Assembly: GCA_029948255.1 (NCBI GenBank) | Contig: JALIZF010001770.1 | Coordinates: forward strand, 681,330-745,329 | Direction: 5' to 3' | DNA from: Telmatactis stephensoni | Taxonomy: Eukaryota > Cnidaria > Anthozoa > Actiniaria > Isophelliidae | Length of the DNA: 64,000 nucleotides | In this document: one piece after another, positions 35,591-47,698 of the stretch | Layout: the number at the start of each line of letters is the position of its first letter | Position numbering within the stretch: position 1 is the first letter of the stretch | Program-made: the position numbers and the translations under genes | The notes under the pieces: generated by a model | What the model saw: only the letters and a program-made list of their open reading frames with translations | Database searches by the model: none | Told to the model about the DNA's origin: nothing

Positions 35591-36494
35591 AACAAAACTA
35601 AAATGACGACTCCCCCCAAAAAAGAGCACTAAATTGCTTTAAGGCTATCTACGAGAATGCTTTGCTGTTCTTCATATTCTTGCCTCGACAGCATGCCTGT
35701 ATCCAACAGCTCTTTAAGATCTTTTAATTGATGTAGTAGTACCCCTCTTTTCTCGTCCTTCAAAATAGTAATTAATTTAGAGTGTAAGAATAATATTGGT
35801 ATTATGATAGGTAGATCTTGTGATAATGTATTACAGGGTGAAGCCCAAAAGTATGACCAGTGATAATTTATTCACATTCTTTTGCCGTGACTATCCAATC
35901 AGCAGTCGAGTTCGAATGTAAACATTGCAAAATGTATATGTGGAAATTCAGGAAATCTTAGATAGAAAATTGCAACATCTTGATACTATTAAATACTGCA
36001 ATTTCATTTTTTGTTGTTACTCCTTATTTTTGCTTCTAGAAGCCATCATGGACCACCGTACTTGTAGTCTGTTACTGAGAGCGACGAACCACAATTTTCA
36101 CATGATTTCTGCGATTTGGTGAATTCGAGCCGATTGAGTCTGTAAAACATAGTTCTTACACTGAGAAAATAATATACATTTCTCTTTTCTAGCACAAAGG
36201 TAAAAATTAAAAATGAAAACTCAACAGTTTCAGAAAGACAAGAATGTTCCAAAATTTCGGCGAAAAATACCCGGTATTAGTTTATGTCATTACCGTGACC
36301 GAACGCGACCATTGGTTTGATCCAATTCAAAACAAAAATATTGAAATTTTGACCTCCTCAACGGTATTTCTAAAGAACACAACGGTCTTTTTGCAGTTTG
36401 CTACGGCTATATAAATACGGATCCAGCTAGATTACAATTCAGTTCTTCATGTTTCCTTTTGCGCCCCGTCAAGGTATGATGAATCGGCCTAGTT

Positions 36495-37213
36495 TTGTTT
36501 GAAATCATTCGATATATATTACAATTTTTTACTGTTTTACAGAATGTCTTGTTTGTCAGAACCAAAATGGTGGGACTTATGATCACGGCCGCCGATATCC
36601 ACATGTTATTCGTGAACGCATTCTCGATCTTCATCACAATAATTTCTCTCAACGAGCTATTGTTCAAGCTACGAGGGTTAGTAAATCCTTTGTACAAAAA
36701 GTCATTGAAAGGTATGACAAAGAGAACACTTCTTTACCAGCCATGAAATCTTCAAATGGAGGGCCTATTAGAAAAATTGATGATAATGTACTGCAGTATC
36801 TAGAAGTGGAAAAACTACAAAAACCTTCAGTGTATGCAAGCGAGCTACAAGAAAGACTTGTGCTTGATGGGGTTGTAAATAGGGTGGATCTACCCTCTGT
36901 TTCTCAAATAAACAGAAGATTGAGACGAGATCTTCTAATGTCCAAGAAAAAAATAACGGTTCAACCGTCAGAAGCGAACAATGCCCGTACACTTCAACTA
37001 ACCGATGAATATCTATTTGAAATCAGTCAGATAAATCCTACAAAACTGCACTTTTTTGATGAGACCAGTGTCGTAAAAACAACCTGCAATAGGAAATACG
37101 GTAGTTCAACTGTAGGATCAAGAGCTATCGAACAACAACATTATACACATATGAAGCTTTTGGTTGTCGTTGTGACCATATTTGGAATAGCCTTGGCACG
37201 CGACAAACAATAG
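36495..37213 (+). pseudogene. Paired-type HTH IS630/Tc1 transposase, N-terminal two thirds
   Basis: An open frame from about 36543 encodes GGTYDHGRRYPHVIRERIL and then a helix-turn-helix (FSQRAIVQATRVSKSFVQKV), a second HTH-like part (KPSVYASELQERL, SVSQINRRLRRDL) and the start of the DDE core with the first acid in LHFFDETSVVKT. It ends abruptly in unrelated sequence at about 37190, before the second D and E. The double HTH resembles the paired domain found in some IS630/Tc1 relatives. Confidence 0.7.
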
Positions 37214-37700
37214 GCTCACTCACCGTGCCAAGTCTCCGAGTATGCAAATTTTTTTTGGATGCCGTTCAGAGTTGGTTGACAATAATTTCCTGTGGGGGTG
37301 GTAGAGAAAATTGTCTAAACACAGAGGACCCCTGAGAGTAAATTTTAGTCCGCGACGAAGCGTCTACGTTTAAAATAAGCGCGGGCCGATGAGAAAGTAC
37401 TTTTCGATTATCAAACAGAAAATGCCGCGCGCCTTCAGCAACATGTTATGAAATCAATTTGTGAATTAGTATTTTCGAAATCTCTTGCTAAACTCATGTT
37501 CAAGTTTCATGTTTTTCAAGCAAATTATCTAGCTTTCCCTTCCTCGATCAGACGTTAACACTTTAAGATAAATTTACAGTAAACAAAACAAATTGTTTTC
37601 ATGAATACCGTTGTTAGCTTGTCTTTTTTCAAGACACTAATGCGAAGCGCTTTACAGTTTGTAAAAAAGCAATCATATTTCACAATATAGTTTAACTCTT
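37213..37700. other. No gene recognised
   Basis: No supported feature; AT-rich sequence downstream of the small gene on the opposite strand. Confidence 0.5.
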
Positions 37701-37706
37701 CTGTCC

Positions 37707-37712
37707 TTTATT
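37707..37712 (-). terminator. Possible poly(A) signal of the small gene
   Basis: AATAAA on the minus strand, about 170 nt downstream of the stop at 37884. Confidence 0.4.
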
Positions 37713-37883
37713 TACAAAAGATTCCACTATTAGTATTTACAACAATTATACACTTATGTAATTCATAAAATACAGATTGATAGCTTGTGTTTCAACTGAA
37801 AGGGCAGCCATTAACAACTTACTGACACAGTCATTATGACACACGGTCATTACAAAATTTTTTCTTAAACTACATGATTACAT

Positions 37884-38259
37884 CTAGACTTGTTGATTTT
37901 CTGTTTGGACAGACTGACTTGTGAGGTGAGGTGGGTCTGTTTGGGTGCCTTTGGACCTCTCTTCTACATCTAACTCGTGAGTTGTCTTCACTAACTTTGC
38001 ATCTCGAAGAATCTATAAGAATTGATCATGAAATACAACAGAACATTAGCAACAAAATCAAATCTTCCCACATAAAAAGCAGTTGATAACTGTCATGAGC
38101 TATGTGATGACTGAGGTTGTAATGATTTCGTAGTTTAGTTAACACTTGAATTTTCAAAGTTATGTTTACCTTTACTATTGGATGAATCGCGCACAGATAA
38201 CGTCCATGGCGCCATCCACAGGGCTGGCTAACGGGATACTCTTGATTATGGAGTGGCAT
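37884..38259 (-). CDS. Possible 72-aa protein gene, two coding exons
   Basis: Coding exons are 38170-38259 (30 codons from ATG at 38259, context AAAATGC) and 37884-38012 (43 codons with stop). They join in phase with GT-AG borders. A non-coding first exon could end at the GT donor near 38407. The product is small and polar: MPLHNQEYPVSQPCGW near the start, CAIHP, and a tail rich in T and Q with GTQTDPP and SVQTENQQ. No domain is recognised. Support is the coincidence of TATA box, splice sites and poly(A) signal. It may instead be the C-terminal part of a lost transposon gene. Confidence 0.4.
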
Positions 38260-38500
38260 TTTCTTCACACACTGAAAACCAATAAAGGAATCGATTACAA
38301 AAATATTTTGAGAAGTAATTTTTTTGATATTAAGCAATCTACAAAGTCTCTACAAAAGCAGAATCCACCAAAGGCAGAATCATTTCCTACGTTCTTTTTA
38401 GTACTGACCTGATTGAAGCGTAGCTTGATTTTTCGATTACTCCGAGTTGATCACTTGCCTGATCTGTCTGCAATGACAGCCAACTGAATGGAAGTCGCGT

Positions 38501-38507
38501 TTATATA
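38501..38507 (-). promoter_or_regulatory. TATA box of the small gene
   Basis: TATATAA on the minus strand, roughly 100 nt upstream of the proposed first intron donor. Confidence 0.4.
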
Positions 38508-38509
38508 GC

Positions 38510-39837
38510 ATTTAGTGCTGGGCATGTAAGGCAATGTGAGGGCTTGCTCAATTTAAGGCATACTTTCATTTCCATCAAGAATCTTCTCGCGAGTTGTCGC
38601 TTTCTTGCCCAACAATCATTGCACCTTTCAGCATACTTTTGTTTCCGCAAAAGATCTTTGTCGAATGCAGCTCAGTGCTGTTTCCGGACATCAATGGGCT
38701 TTTTAAAAAATAGTGTTGCACCTCGCTTTGTTTACATTGCCACAAATCAATTTTCGAGCCATATCAGTAAAACAATTGGACTTAAGAAATATTAAGAACT
38801 GAGTCATAACTGAGTTGATAATTTTCAAACAAACAACCAAAAAATACTCATAAAGATCCCTAAAAACCCACCCATCAAATGACTTAATATGATCTTTAGA
38901 CAATCTGTAACAGCTAAATGTGATTTTGGTAATAGTTAAATCTACGTATTTTTGATTTTTGATTTTGATTGACGGAAGCTAATTTGGCAAAAACTACTTG
39001 AGTGTTTACATGTCCGAGTTTGCATGATTTTGAAAATTGCAGTGAATTACTTCATTAGTTTGGGGGATGAAAACATACCCTGGTTGGCAGAGCTTTCCTA
39101 AAATCAGGACTGAGCTCTGGCAAGCAGGGTAATAAAAGCACAGTGCAGTACTGGAAACAGTCATGGCCAATTAATTAAGACAGGAATCCCGAATAGTTTA
39201 CTAAGATTATCGAGTGGTTGCAAAGCCGGGTTCGCGAAGACTGTCGAAGACTGTACAACTGTTGCACGTGCTAACAAGTTTCACAGGTATGATTTGTACG
39301 ATTTTTTGATTTCTAATGACGTATTGGAATAGTGAAGTCAAGAAACGTGTCTCCACCTCTTCAAAACTAACTGGTAAGTACACAAATCTGTAGAAACAAA
39401 GCTACTCTTAGCTCTTTCTTATGTATGCAACTGCTGTTCGAATGTTCAAGATTTCATTGTTGTTGCATACACTGAAAGAAAGACTCAGCGAAGCTTAGTT
39501 CATTAAAAAAATAAAACCTTTGCAGATATTTAAGTTTTTTATTGATCTTACAATAAAAAATATATACATGTATAATTATAAGCTTATAAATTGACTTCAT
39601 ATTATAATCTTTTTAAGTTCCTTTTCTTATGTCTAAAATTTCTATCAATTTTCTTTCTAAAGCATAAAGGTTAAGATTAAACACCGAACTTGAGATACAT
39701 CGCAATTCAAAACCCTCCGTTGTTCTTTTGACAATTGTTAATCCTTACAAGCAACCAAAGTAACTCAGGTTCAAGTTTCATCTTAGCCCAAGAGCTTGAA
39801 CGAGCTTCATTTCTTCATGTGAATACTAAAGAATTTG
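38510..39837. other. No gene recognised
   Basis: I see no supported coding sequence. The sequence is AT-rich with no clear repeat pair. Confidence 0.5.
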
Positions 39838-40015
39838 TTACTGTTATTCTACTATAGCCATGGTCACTTGAACTTTCTCAAACACTTTAATATACCACTG
39901 ATTATGTCAAAAGTTACCAATGAAACATGTTTGTTTCAAGGGTTGTAATTGTGGTGTTTTCAAATTGGTGAACAATCAAGCTTAAGTGACCACAGTTAGA
40001 TTAGAATAACAGTAA
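39838..40015. mobile_element. MITE, 178 bp
   Basis: Imperfect inverted ends of about 40 bp start TTACTGTTATTCTA and include gtggtcactt-like inner matches. It lies just downstream of the stop codon at 40060 of the next gene, likely in its 3' UTR. Confidence 0.7.
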
Positions 40016-40059
40016 AAGAATTTGCTTAAAATAATGTACACAGTCATTAATATATCTCT

Positions 40060-43000
40060 CTATGTTTCTCTATTTGTATGGCAGTATTTTCGTTTCTGTC
40101 TTTCAGGGACATTCTTTTTTTGAAACAGCAAACGGTTTTCTTTTTCCATGACCTGAATAATAATAATAATAATAAAACGAATTAATAAAAGAAATGAAAC
40201 ATTTGAACATCGTATTGCAAATAAATTATTCCCCGTTCTGAAACCAAAGTGTTAAATCATTCAATAATACAGCCAGTACAAAATGCTATGATCATAAGAT
40301 ACCTGAATTGTGTAGTGTGAGCCTCTTCCTCCCTTTTGAGTTGCCCAGTGAAACGTCTGGTTTTGGTTGTGGTTCTTCTTCTCAACAGCTTGGCAATTGA
40401 ACTGGTGGATGGTTTCATATTTTTCCAAAAACTGAGGGACGTGATATATCAGAGCTGCAATTGAACAATAATATATATTACTTTTCTTCCTTAAGTTTAT
40501 TAAATATGATTAGTCGTGAGAGGGAACTTGAATGGTTTTTTAGATTTCTCAATACCAAATAGATTACCATGAATATATGGTGTTACATCTTCGTCATAAT
40601 AAATATCAAGAAAAACATTTCCCCATTCTTTTGCCATTTCTCTGAATATCTCTGGCTTTATGTAGTCTCTGTTGTCCTTGGAGCACTGTAAGGCATTGTA
40701 TAGAGTCTTGAAACCCTGTCAGCAAAAAGAATGAATGAATGAATAGATAACAACTGGAAATATGTAAACATGAAGTATAATTTTATAGATAGAATGGAAC
40801 ATTTTTAGAGAAGAAGAAGAGACTTTAAGAGACTGACTTACATTCCACAGCTCATTAACTGAGTCATACGTTTCACCTTGACCAAGAATTGGTTTGAGGT
40901 CCAGTTCTGACAAAACTTTTTGTAGGTCTTTACCTATAATAACAAATATTTATATACAGTCATTCTCAGAAAGGTTGTCCAAAAATAAAGACATTTAGTC
41001 ATTAATATACTCATTTAATGCATATCTCAGACTCAAGAATATGAATTTATATTACACTAAAATACATTGAAAATACTAAAATATGATATAAGCAAATGAG
41101 TTTATTAATGACTCAAATGTCAAATGTCTTAAATTTTTTGGTAAAAGATAAACATCCAGGACTTTACAGTGATTTAAGGAGGCATTTAAACCTTAAGCTT
41201 ACACACTCACTTTCTTGCTATTAATTTCATTTCACTTACCATTAAGTGTTGGCCACTTCAACTTCTTCGTTTCTTTGTCTTGGTAAAATTTAAATTGGAT
41301 CTTTATGGCTGCCATCCCCTCTTCAATCTTGCTTTTGGTGTCAAGCATGTCTGCTGTCTCAACAAGCTGCAATTGCAAAACACACTTTTTAAATAAGTCA
41401 AATCCTGAATAGCTACATGTAATAGCTGCCTCTATTAATTATTTAGAAGTAATAATACATGTTTAAGTGTGGATTCTTTTTGTTCACTTTCACTTCTGAT
41501 TCAACTAAATACCTGAGCAAACAGAACACCCATAATCCTCAGTAGGAGGTGCAAAGTGTCAATAATGACATGATCAAAAGGAATTGACAGCATTGGTGGT
41601 TGTTTACTGCCTTCACGCTGGAGCACTGTGCCCTTCTTGCACTTTTCTGTACAGCCGTCAATGGTCCTTTCAATAGGCCAATCTGGAACTAAGAAAATGG
41701 GTTTATTAATGGAATACAATATTACAATATTACTCCTGCCCCATCTCAGTAACATGATAACCATGCTTTATTGAACATTAAGATTTTCATCTTTGAACAA
41801 TAATCACAATATGTAAAGAAACTTACTTGAAAAATTACTAATTTTTTTCTTTGTGCAGGAACACCATATGCAAAAGAACGTTGAACATGCAGCATTCAAC
41901 CCATAAAGTAGGGCAAGACACTTCCAGTCACTACAGCAGAACCTGAATAAATAGATCAAGAACTCTTTGTCAAATGAAGGTAATATAGCTAGTTTTGCTT
42001 GTTTTTGTAAGCAAGTTGTAGGGTTGTTGCATGCAAAATTTTGTACCAAGCAAAAATTGTATTGTGTAAATTGGCCTTTACACAATGTTATGATATATGA
42101 TTGGTATGCAACTTCATTATATCACACTTGACTGTATGGAATAATATAGTTGGTAATAGTATAAATGATATGTACCATTCAACAGAATATTCTTCCCCAT
42201 TGATGGTGAGCACACTTTTACAATTTTCAATTTCTTGGATAGTTTTTGCTAAGCATGATTTAATCTTCTCATAGCTTTCACTTCCTACAGAAAAAGAAAA
42301 AAATACAGTTTGGTTATACTTATCTAATACGTTTTCCATTTGTTTTGCTTCAAAATATCCATTGGCACATCAGTATATATTATACCATTTAGGCTATTTT
42401 TGGAGTTTTCTCATGCACAATGATATATTGCACACTTTAGTAAGCTGAGTTTTCTATTAGTACTCAGCTATCTTAAATACCAGAAGCAAAAAATACATAC
42501 CATTGTATAGAGCCAATGTGTACTGGTAGGCTGCACTATTTTGCCCTTCATTTAGAAGGCTTACCACTGCCATCACCGTTCCGATTTTTGATGTTGTTCT
42601 CCTCCCATCTGCTGCAAACCTATACCATAATAATAATAATAATAAACATAATGTTTATTTATATAACACTTTTTACTTATAGCTGAAAAGCGCTTTACCT
42701 AAATTTAAAAAAAAACTTATACAGTTTTGAGAGGTTTTTTAGATGAGCATGAGGCAAGCCTGTTCACAGGCTTATGACTTATAAATGAAAATTTGATGAC
42801 TAGACTTGCAACTAGACCCTAATATACCTCAGTTTGAATTTTCTTCCATCTCTTTCCACTGCAGTTTTCACACTTGGAATTGATAGTAGGTATTCCAAGA
42901 TGTGAAAAAGGGAACGAATGGCACCATCTCCACAATCAGCCTAGAGAAAATTTGAGAAGAAAAGGTTAGTCAGTAAATAGAATAATTTAATAATTGGTTT

Positions 43001-44770
43001 TGGATGATTGATTCATTCAATCCTAATATTGTCTTGTACTCTCAGTATTACTGAATGCTTGTTTTATGATGGTAATAGTCAGTTTTCGTTATTTTGACAT
43101 AGATTCCGTATATTTCATTGAAATTAAGGCCTTATTTAAGGTGTTAATGTTTCTGTATTACTAACCTCTGAGACCGTTGTTATTGGTAACAACTGATTTT
43201 GTTGTTTTCTTTGTCTTTGAATAGCACAAAGTGTAGGGACATGGGTTTTTGCTGGAGAAGGCAAAGACATTCTCAGCTCATGGTAAGCCTGGTCACTTAT
43301 AATTCCTGTGTGAAAATAGAAGTATTCCAAGTCAGGGTAAGCTTTAATGAACAACACCGTCATTTAAGTTTCAGCATAGTTGTGTCTATACCAATACTAA
43401 TGACTTATAAATGAAAATTTGATGACTAGACTTGCAACTAGACCCTAATATACCTCAGTTTGAATTTTCTTCCATCTCTTTCCACTGCAGTTTTCACACT
43501 TGGAATTGATAGTAGGTATTACAAGATGTGAAAAAGGGAACGCTCGTGGTTCCACTTGAGTTTTGAACATTTTTGTGACGTCATCTATGATCAATAAGAG
43601 GATGGACAATGGAAAATATTTGTAGTCATTCTACTGGCTCAAAATTGTAAAATATAGTATTCTCTTTTCAAAAAACTTCAAAACGTTTGACTTTGCTTTT
43701 GCATGACAGATGATGCAATATCTATGTGTCTGTCCTCTTATTGATCATAGCTGACAGCCAATCAGAAAGCGAGAAAATTACAAGTTGTGGTAAAAATTAC
43801 AAGTAACTAGAGCATTAAATATAAACATGTCCTGCATCACATCTGAAAATTTATTTTCAAAAATAAAATATCAAATAATATCAAAATTTGGTGCATGCGT
43901 TTCTGAGATATAATGCCATGTACTTTGGGAGAGGTGACATTTTGATCAACAGAAAAATCATTGTTTTAATAAATATCCCCACGAAGTATTACTGTAACGT
44001 CACAAGGTTTTGTAAAAAGTTTTTACTAAAGCCAGTAAAAAGTGTAGCAGTTACTGTTTTTCATACTTAATCATCAGTTTATGAAAAAACTATGAAAATG
44101 GCCGCTTAGCTGTTCAGTTCTGCTATGTCTCAACATACTCTTTATTCTAAACATAACACCAAAATGGCATACTAGGGATACAGTAAGGGACTGTTCGTTT
44201 TATCATCTTAAAACACGTTTGTGACGAATGTAAAGATCAAACTTAAAATGTCAACACAGACGTCATCAGAAAAACATTTCTAATATGAATAAAATCATAA
44301 TAATTCAATCTACTTCTTAGAGAAGGCAATTCATATCCTACTTCCAGTTTTACATGTAGACCACATACAAACTACACAATCTTGAATCAAAATCAATATC
44401 AGTCTCAGATCTAGCTTATTGAACTTAAGGAGTTTGTGTGTACTAATACGTAACCGTATCTGTAATTTAATTTAAAGGTTAACACCCAACATGAGAAGAA
44501 ACGAATTGTAGCAACAACCACCCATGATCGTTTAGTCTCTAAAATCGAATACGAGAACTTAAGCACGTTATTACATGTAAATAAGGCTTGAAAAATGCAG
44601 TTGCTATGAGGATGCTAACTAGCATGAAAGCTTTATAACAAAAAAACACCTGAATCTTTTGCAGCCAAAGCTTTTTGGATGGCTTCAGGGTGAATGGAGT
44701 TCTCTTCTTGTTCATTTTGTTCGTCTTCGAAATCGAAGGTTACTTCTTTGCCGTCAACAGTGAAGATGAA
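40060..44770 (-). CDS. Intact transposase-like gene, at least 12 exons, at least 501 aa
   Basis: Exons: 44650-44770, 43166-43305, 42828-42940, 42501-42619, 42176-42284, 41827-41942, 41513-41688, 41240-41366, 40842-40933, 40568-40715, 40303-40454 and 40060-40152. All splice borders are GT-AG and all phases agree, giving 501 codons plus a stop with no lesion. The 5' start is unresolved: the first exon has no ATG and an in-frame stop just before its AG border, so at least one more exon lies upstream. Likely catalytic acids are D in AADGRRTTSK, D in CSDWKCL and E in QAVEKKN. A CIWCSC cluster and the block IPFDHVIIDTLH lie between. The spacing resembles RNase H-fold transposases with a helical insertion. 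I saw no inverted repeats around it, so it may be domesticated or the borders are masked. Confidence 0.7.
43400..43542. repeat. Partial exon duplication inside an intron
   Basis: 143 bp nearly identical to 42774-42916, covering most of the exon 42828-42940 and its donor side. One change (attcc to attac) creates a stop in the copied exon and the acceptor side is missing, so it is unlikely to be spliced in. Confidence 0.9.
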
Positions 44771-45308
44771 CTAACAGTCTACACTTTATATTTGGATTTT
44801 TGGACTCTGCTAATTTTCAATGATTTTGGTCAAATTTTGTTTAAAATATCACAATACAACCAGTGATATGGACAATTTTGAATTTGATCATTTTTAATCA
44901 TGTCAATAATGTACATTTTCGTTGAAATTTGCATTTACATTTAGGTTATAAATTGTTCAAAAACATCTTGTCTAACTAAATCACATTTATGGAAACACAA
45001 AATGGTACATTGTCTTCCATCCTTGTCATACCCGGGACTATTAACAGTTTAAATTGTACAAAAGACACAAGCTGTAGTAATTGCTTTCAAGATATTTATT
45101 TTATTCAATAAAAATGTACTAAACTATGAATTGCTACCAACCAGAATTAACAACAACAGTGATTTTGGACATAATTGGATAAAACGTCAATTGAGCATAC
45201 TCTTAACACAAAAAAATGTACAAATCTGCCATACACATAGCTACTGCAATTTTAAATTACGGTTAGATTACATATTTGAACAATCTGATCAGACGTACTT
45301 CTTGAAGG

Positions 45309-45708
45309 CATAAATTTATGTCGAAATCCGATCGGCTATAACAAGAAACATAAATTTACGATGAAATCCGATCAGGTCAAAGCTAGTAGATAAATTTATG
45401 CCGAAATCCGATCGGCTATAACAAGAAACATAAATTTACGATGAAATCCGATCAGGTCAAAGCTAGTACATAAATTTATGTCGAAATCCGATCGGGTCTC
45501 ACAAGAAACATAAATTTACGATGAAATCCGATCAGGTCAAAGCTAGTACATAAATTTATGCCGAAATCCGATCGGCTATAACAAGAAACATAAATTTACG
45601 ATGAAATCCGATCAGGTCAAAGCTAGTACATAAATTTATGTCGAAATCCGATCGGGTCTCACAAGAAACATAAATTTACGATGAAATCCGATCAGGTCTT
45701 TCATCCAT
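45309..45708. repeat. Five 80-bp tandem units, ten palindromic 40-bp sites
   Basis: Units start at exactly 45309, 45389, 45469, 45549 and 45629. Each 80-bp unit has two 40-bp halves. Each half has CATAAATTTAYG (a perfect palindrome when Y is T) followed by GAAATCCGATCRG, whose CCGATCGG form is also a palindrome. Spacing of sites is exactly 40 bp. Regular subterminal arrays of this kind are typical protein-binding sites. Confidence 0.95.
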
Positions 45709-45849
45709 GTAATAGGAAACCCTTATGGATTAAAGTTGTAGATGTAGATAAATTTATGTCGGGTGTCACGTACAACGCGGCATAAATGCTTCAATTGAAC
45801 ACTGTTGTCAAACGCTTAAGGTTAAATACAATCTCAGTAAAACATTAAT

Positions 45850-46075
45850 GATGTGAAATGCGATTGGACTTCAACAAAATATAATCTAAGTTAATTAAAT
45901 AACACGGACATAAATCGATGTGGAATGCGATCGGACTTCCTAAAATACTATAAGCTAAGTTAAATAATGTGAATTGAAGTCCATCATTGTTAATTAAGCT
46001 AAGTTACTATATATAAACACCGACGTAAATCGCCGCCGATGTGAAATATGCGATCGGACTTCATCAAAATATAAA
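45850..46075. repeat. Three degenerate subterminal repeats
   Basis: Copies near 45851, 45918 and 46039 share gatgtgRaatgcgatYggactt followed by an AT-rich stretch ending in taagtt or taaatt. The gcgatcgga core resembles the ccgatcgg core of the neighbouring array, so the same protein may bind both. Confidence 0.8.
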
Positions 46076-46232
46076 TATAATCTAAATTGGAAATGTCGAC
46101 TTCAGGCACGTACGATGCTGATACGTCGTTAGGAATTTCTAAACTAAATGAATGAATTCATGTTTTGTTTATGTCCAGTATTCTTTGGCACTGTGAATTG
46201 AGAGGACAGTTATGAAAAGATTTATCATTTCA
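46061..46232. repeat. Left terminal inverted repeat, visible part
   Basis: It matches 63829-64000 inverted with one mismatch (atgaatga against atgagtga). The inner border is sharp at 46232. Confidence 0.95.
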
Positions 46233-46234
46233 TG

Positions 46235-46294
46235 TACCCTACGAGCAGAGGATTTTTTTAACAAATTACGCCTCTGTTCGCAATTCGCAGGGTA
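46235..46294. repeat. Small hairpin repeat (accctRcgagcag family)
   Basis: Starts TACCCTACGAGCAGAGG and ends cgcagggta. Relatives are at 56267-56317 and a half copy near 58791. Confidence 0.6.
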
Positions 46295-46305
46295 ATATAT
46301 AGCTA

Positions 46306-47123
46306 ATGCACCAGTCAGTGGAATCCCCCGCCCCATAGGACCCGGGGAATAGCGGGGGATTAGATTCGTAAAGATATCTAATGTTGTACTAAATGCCCGG
46401 CCACACCCCGCTAGGCAAGGCATTTTTGCAAGTCTAATCCTCACGTAATGTTCCCCGCCCCAGGGCTAGTGATTTTGAGAACATTTTTAGTGCCATCTTC
46501 ATCTAAGAAAATGGAATGGACTGTAAAACCAAGCTCTAATTTGGTTGCAAAACATTAACAAGTGGTATTTTTGCAAAGATACAAGTCAAATTCAGCTAGC
46601 TAAACTAATAAGTCTTAAAGGAATTTCAAATGAACTTGTGTTTCAAAGCTTTTATTATAGGGTCCAGTTTAATATACCTTTTTCGACGAAGTCTTTGAAG
46701 CTTCAGTGATGTGCATACTACTTTTCTTATTTTTCGTTCAGTGTCCCATGCCTTTATTAAAGGCATTTTAACATTTTAACAAGATTCAAGAGAAAGGATA
46801 CACAAAGAGACCGGAGAGAACCTGCTTTTCTAAAACAAGATGGCGGACTACTATACCTATAGTCCTCCTCTTCCATGCCTTGTCATATTGGGCTTGCTGT
46901 GGTCTAGTTTACCGATTCCGGCTTTAAACCTGCTCTAAACAAGAGACAAGCCCCGCCACCCTGCCCGGCTCTTCCCCGCCCAAGGCAGCATTTCTGCCAG
47001 TCTAATTCTCTTATATGTTGCCAAGTAAGTGATCTAATGTCCATCTAATACCCCGGTATATCCCCGCTAACGCCCCGTATTCCCCGGGTAGTTAGGGGCG
47101 GGGGATTCCGCTGACTGGTGCAT
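46306..47123. mobile_element. 818-bp GC-richer non-autonomous element
   Basis: Ends ATGCACCAGTCAGTGGAATC (46306) and its near inverse (to 47123) carry an inverted cccccgcccc block. The interior repeats cccgg- and ggggatt-rich segments and is much more GC-rich than its surroundings. No gene is seen. Confidence 0.75.
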
Positions 47124-47698
47124 AATTCTCATGCATTTTCAATAATCAATTCCAAAACATTACTGTCTGCTATAGTTTTCACCGTGGACCTTCATACAAT
47201 AAGAAAAACCTCACTGTATGCTTGCAAATTCTACAACTTGGACACAAATTCCTTAATTTCTTAGATAGCCTACAAAGAAGTGTGTTAGTACACAAAAGTT
47301 ATTTGAAAGACTTTAGCTTTTAGGCTTTTTCAGCGACAACGTTAATTGAAATAGCTATATAACCCGCGATAGACTTATCATGAACATTTGTATTAAAAGG
47401 TCTGTATAAAAAAACTCTTCGCATTCGCGTGACTTTTATTTTAATGGTCACTTTTTCTAATCTGAGCGCGAGTATGTAAATAAAATGGCAACAATATTTT
47501 AAAAATACAAAACATATATTTTCTGTATTCTTTGGTCTCTTTTGATGTCTCAGTTTACGAAAATTTCGAAGATCCCTAAAATTCTAGATTACGTAACCTT
47601 CAACAAAAGCGCAGAGGTTTTTGCAGACCTGTAGAGGGCTATCACTGCCCGTAGAAGAATATCACTGCCCGTTTTAATGGACAGCTTTTCCTGGCTAT

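Noticed and set aside
45309..45708. Regular repeats could be called a CRISPR array
   Set aside because: The whole 80-bp unit repeats with no unique spacers, the DNA is eukaryotic, and the array lies in a transposon arm.
46169..46444. 91-aa minus-strand ORF
   Set aside because: It crosses the TIR border and a MITE border, so it is accidental.
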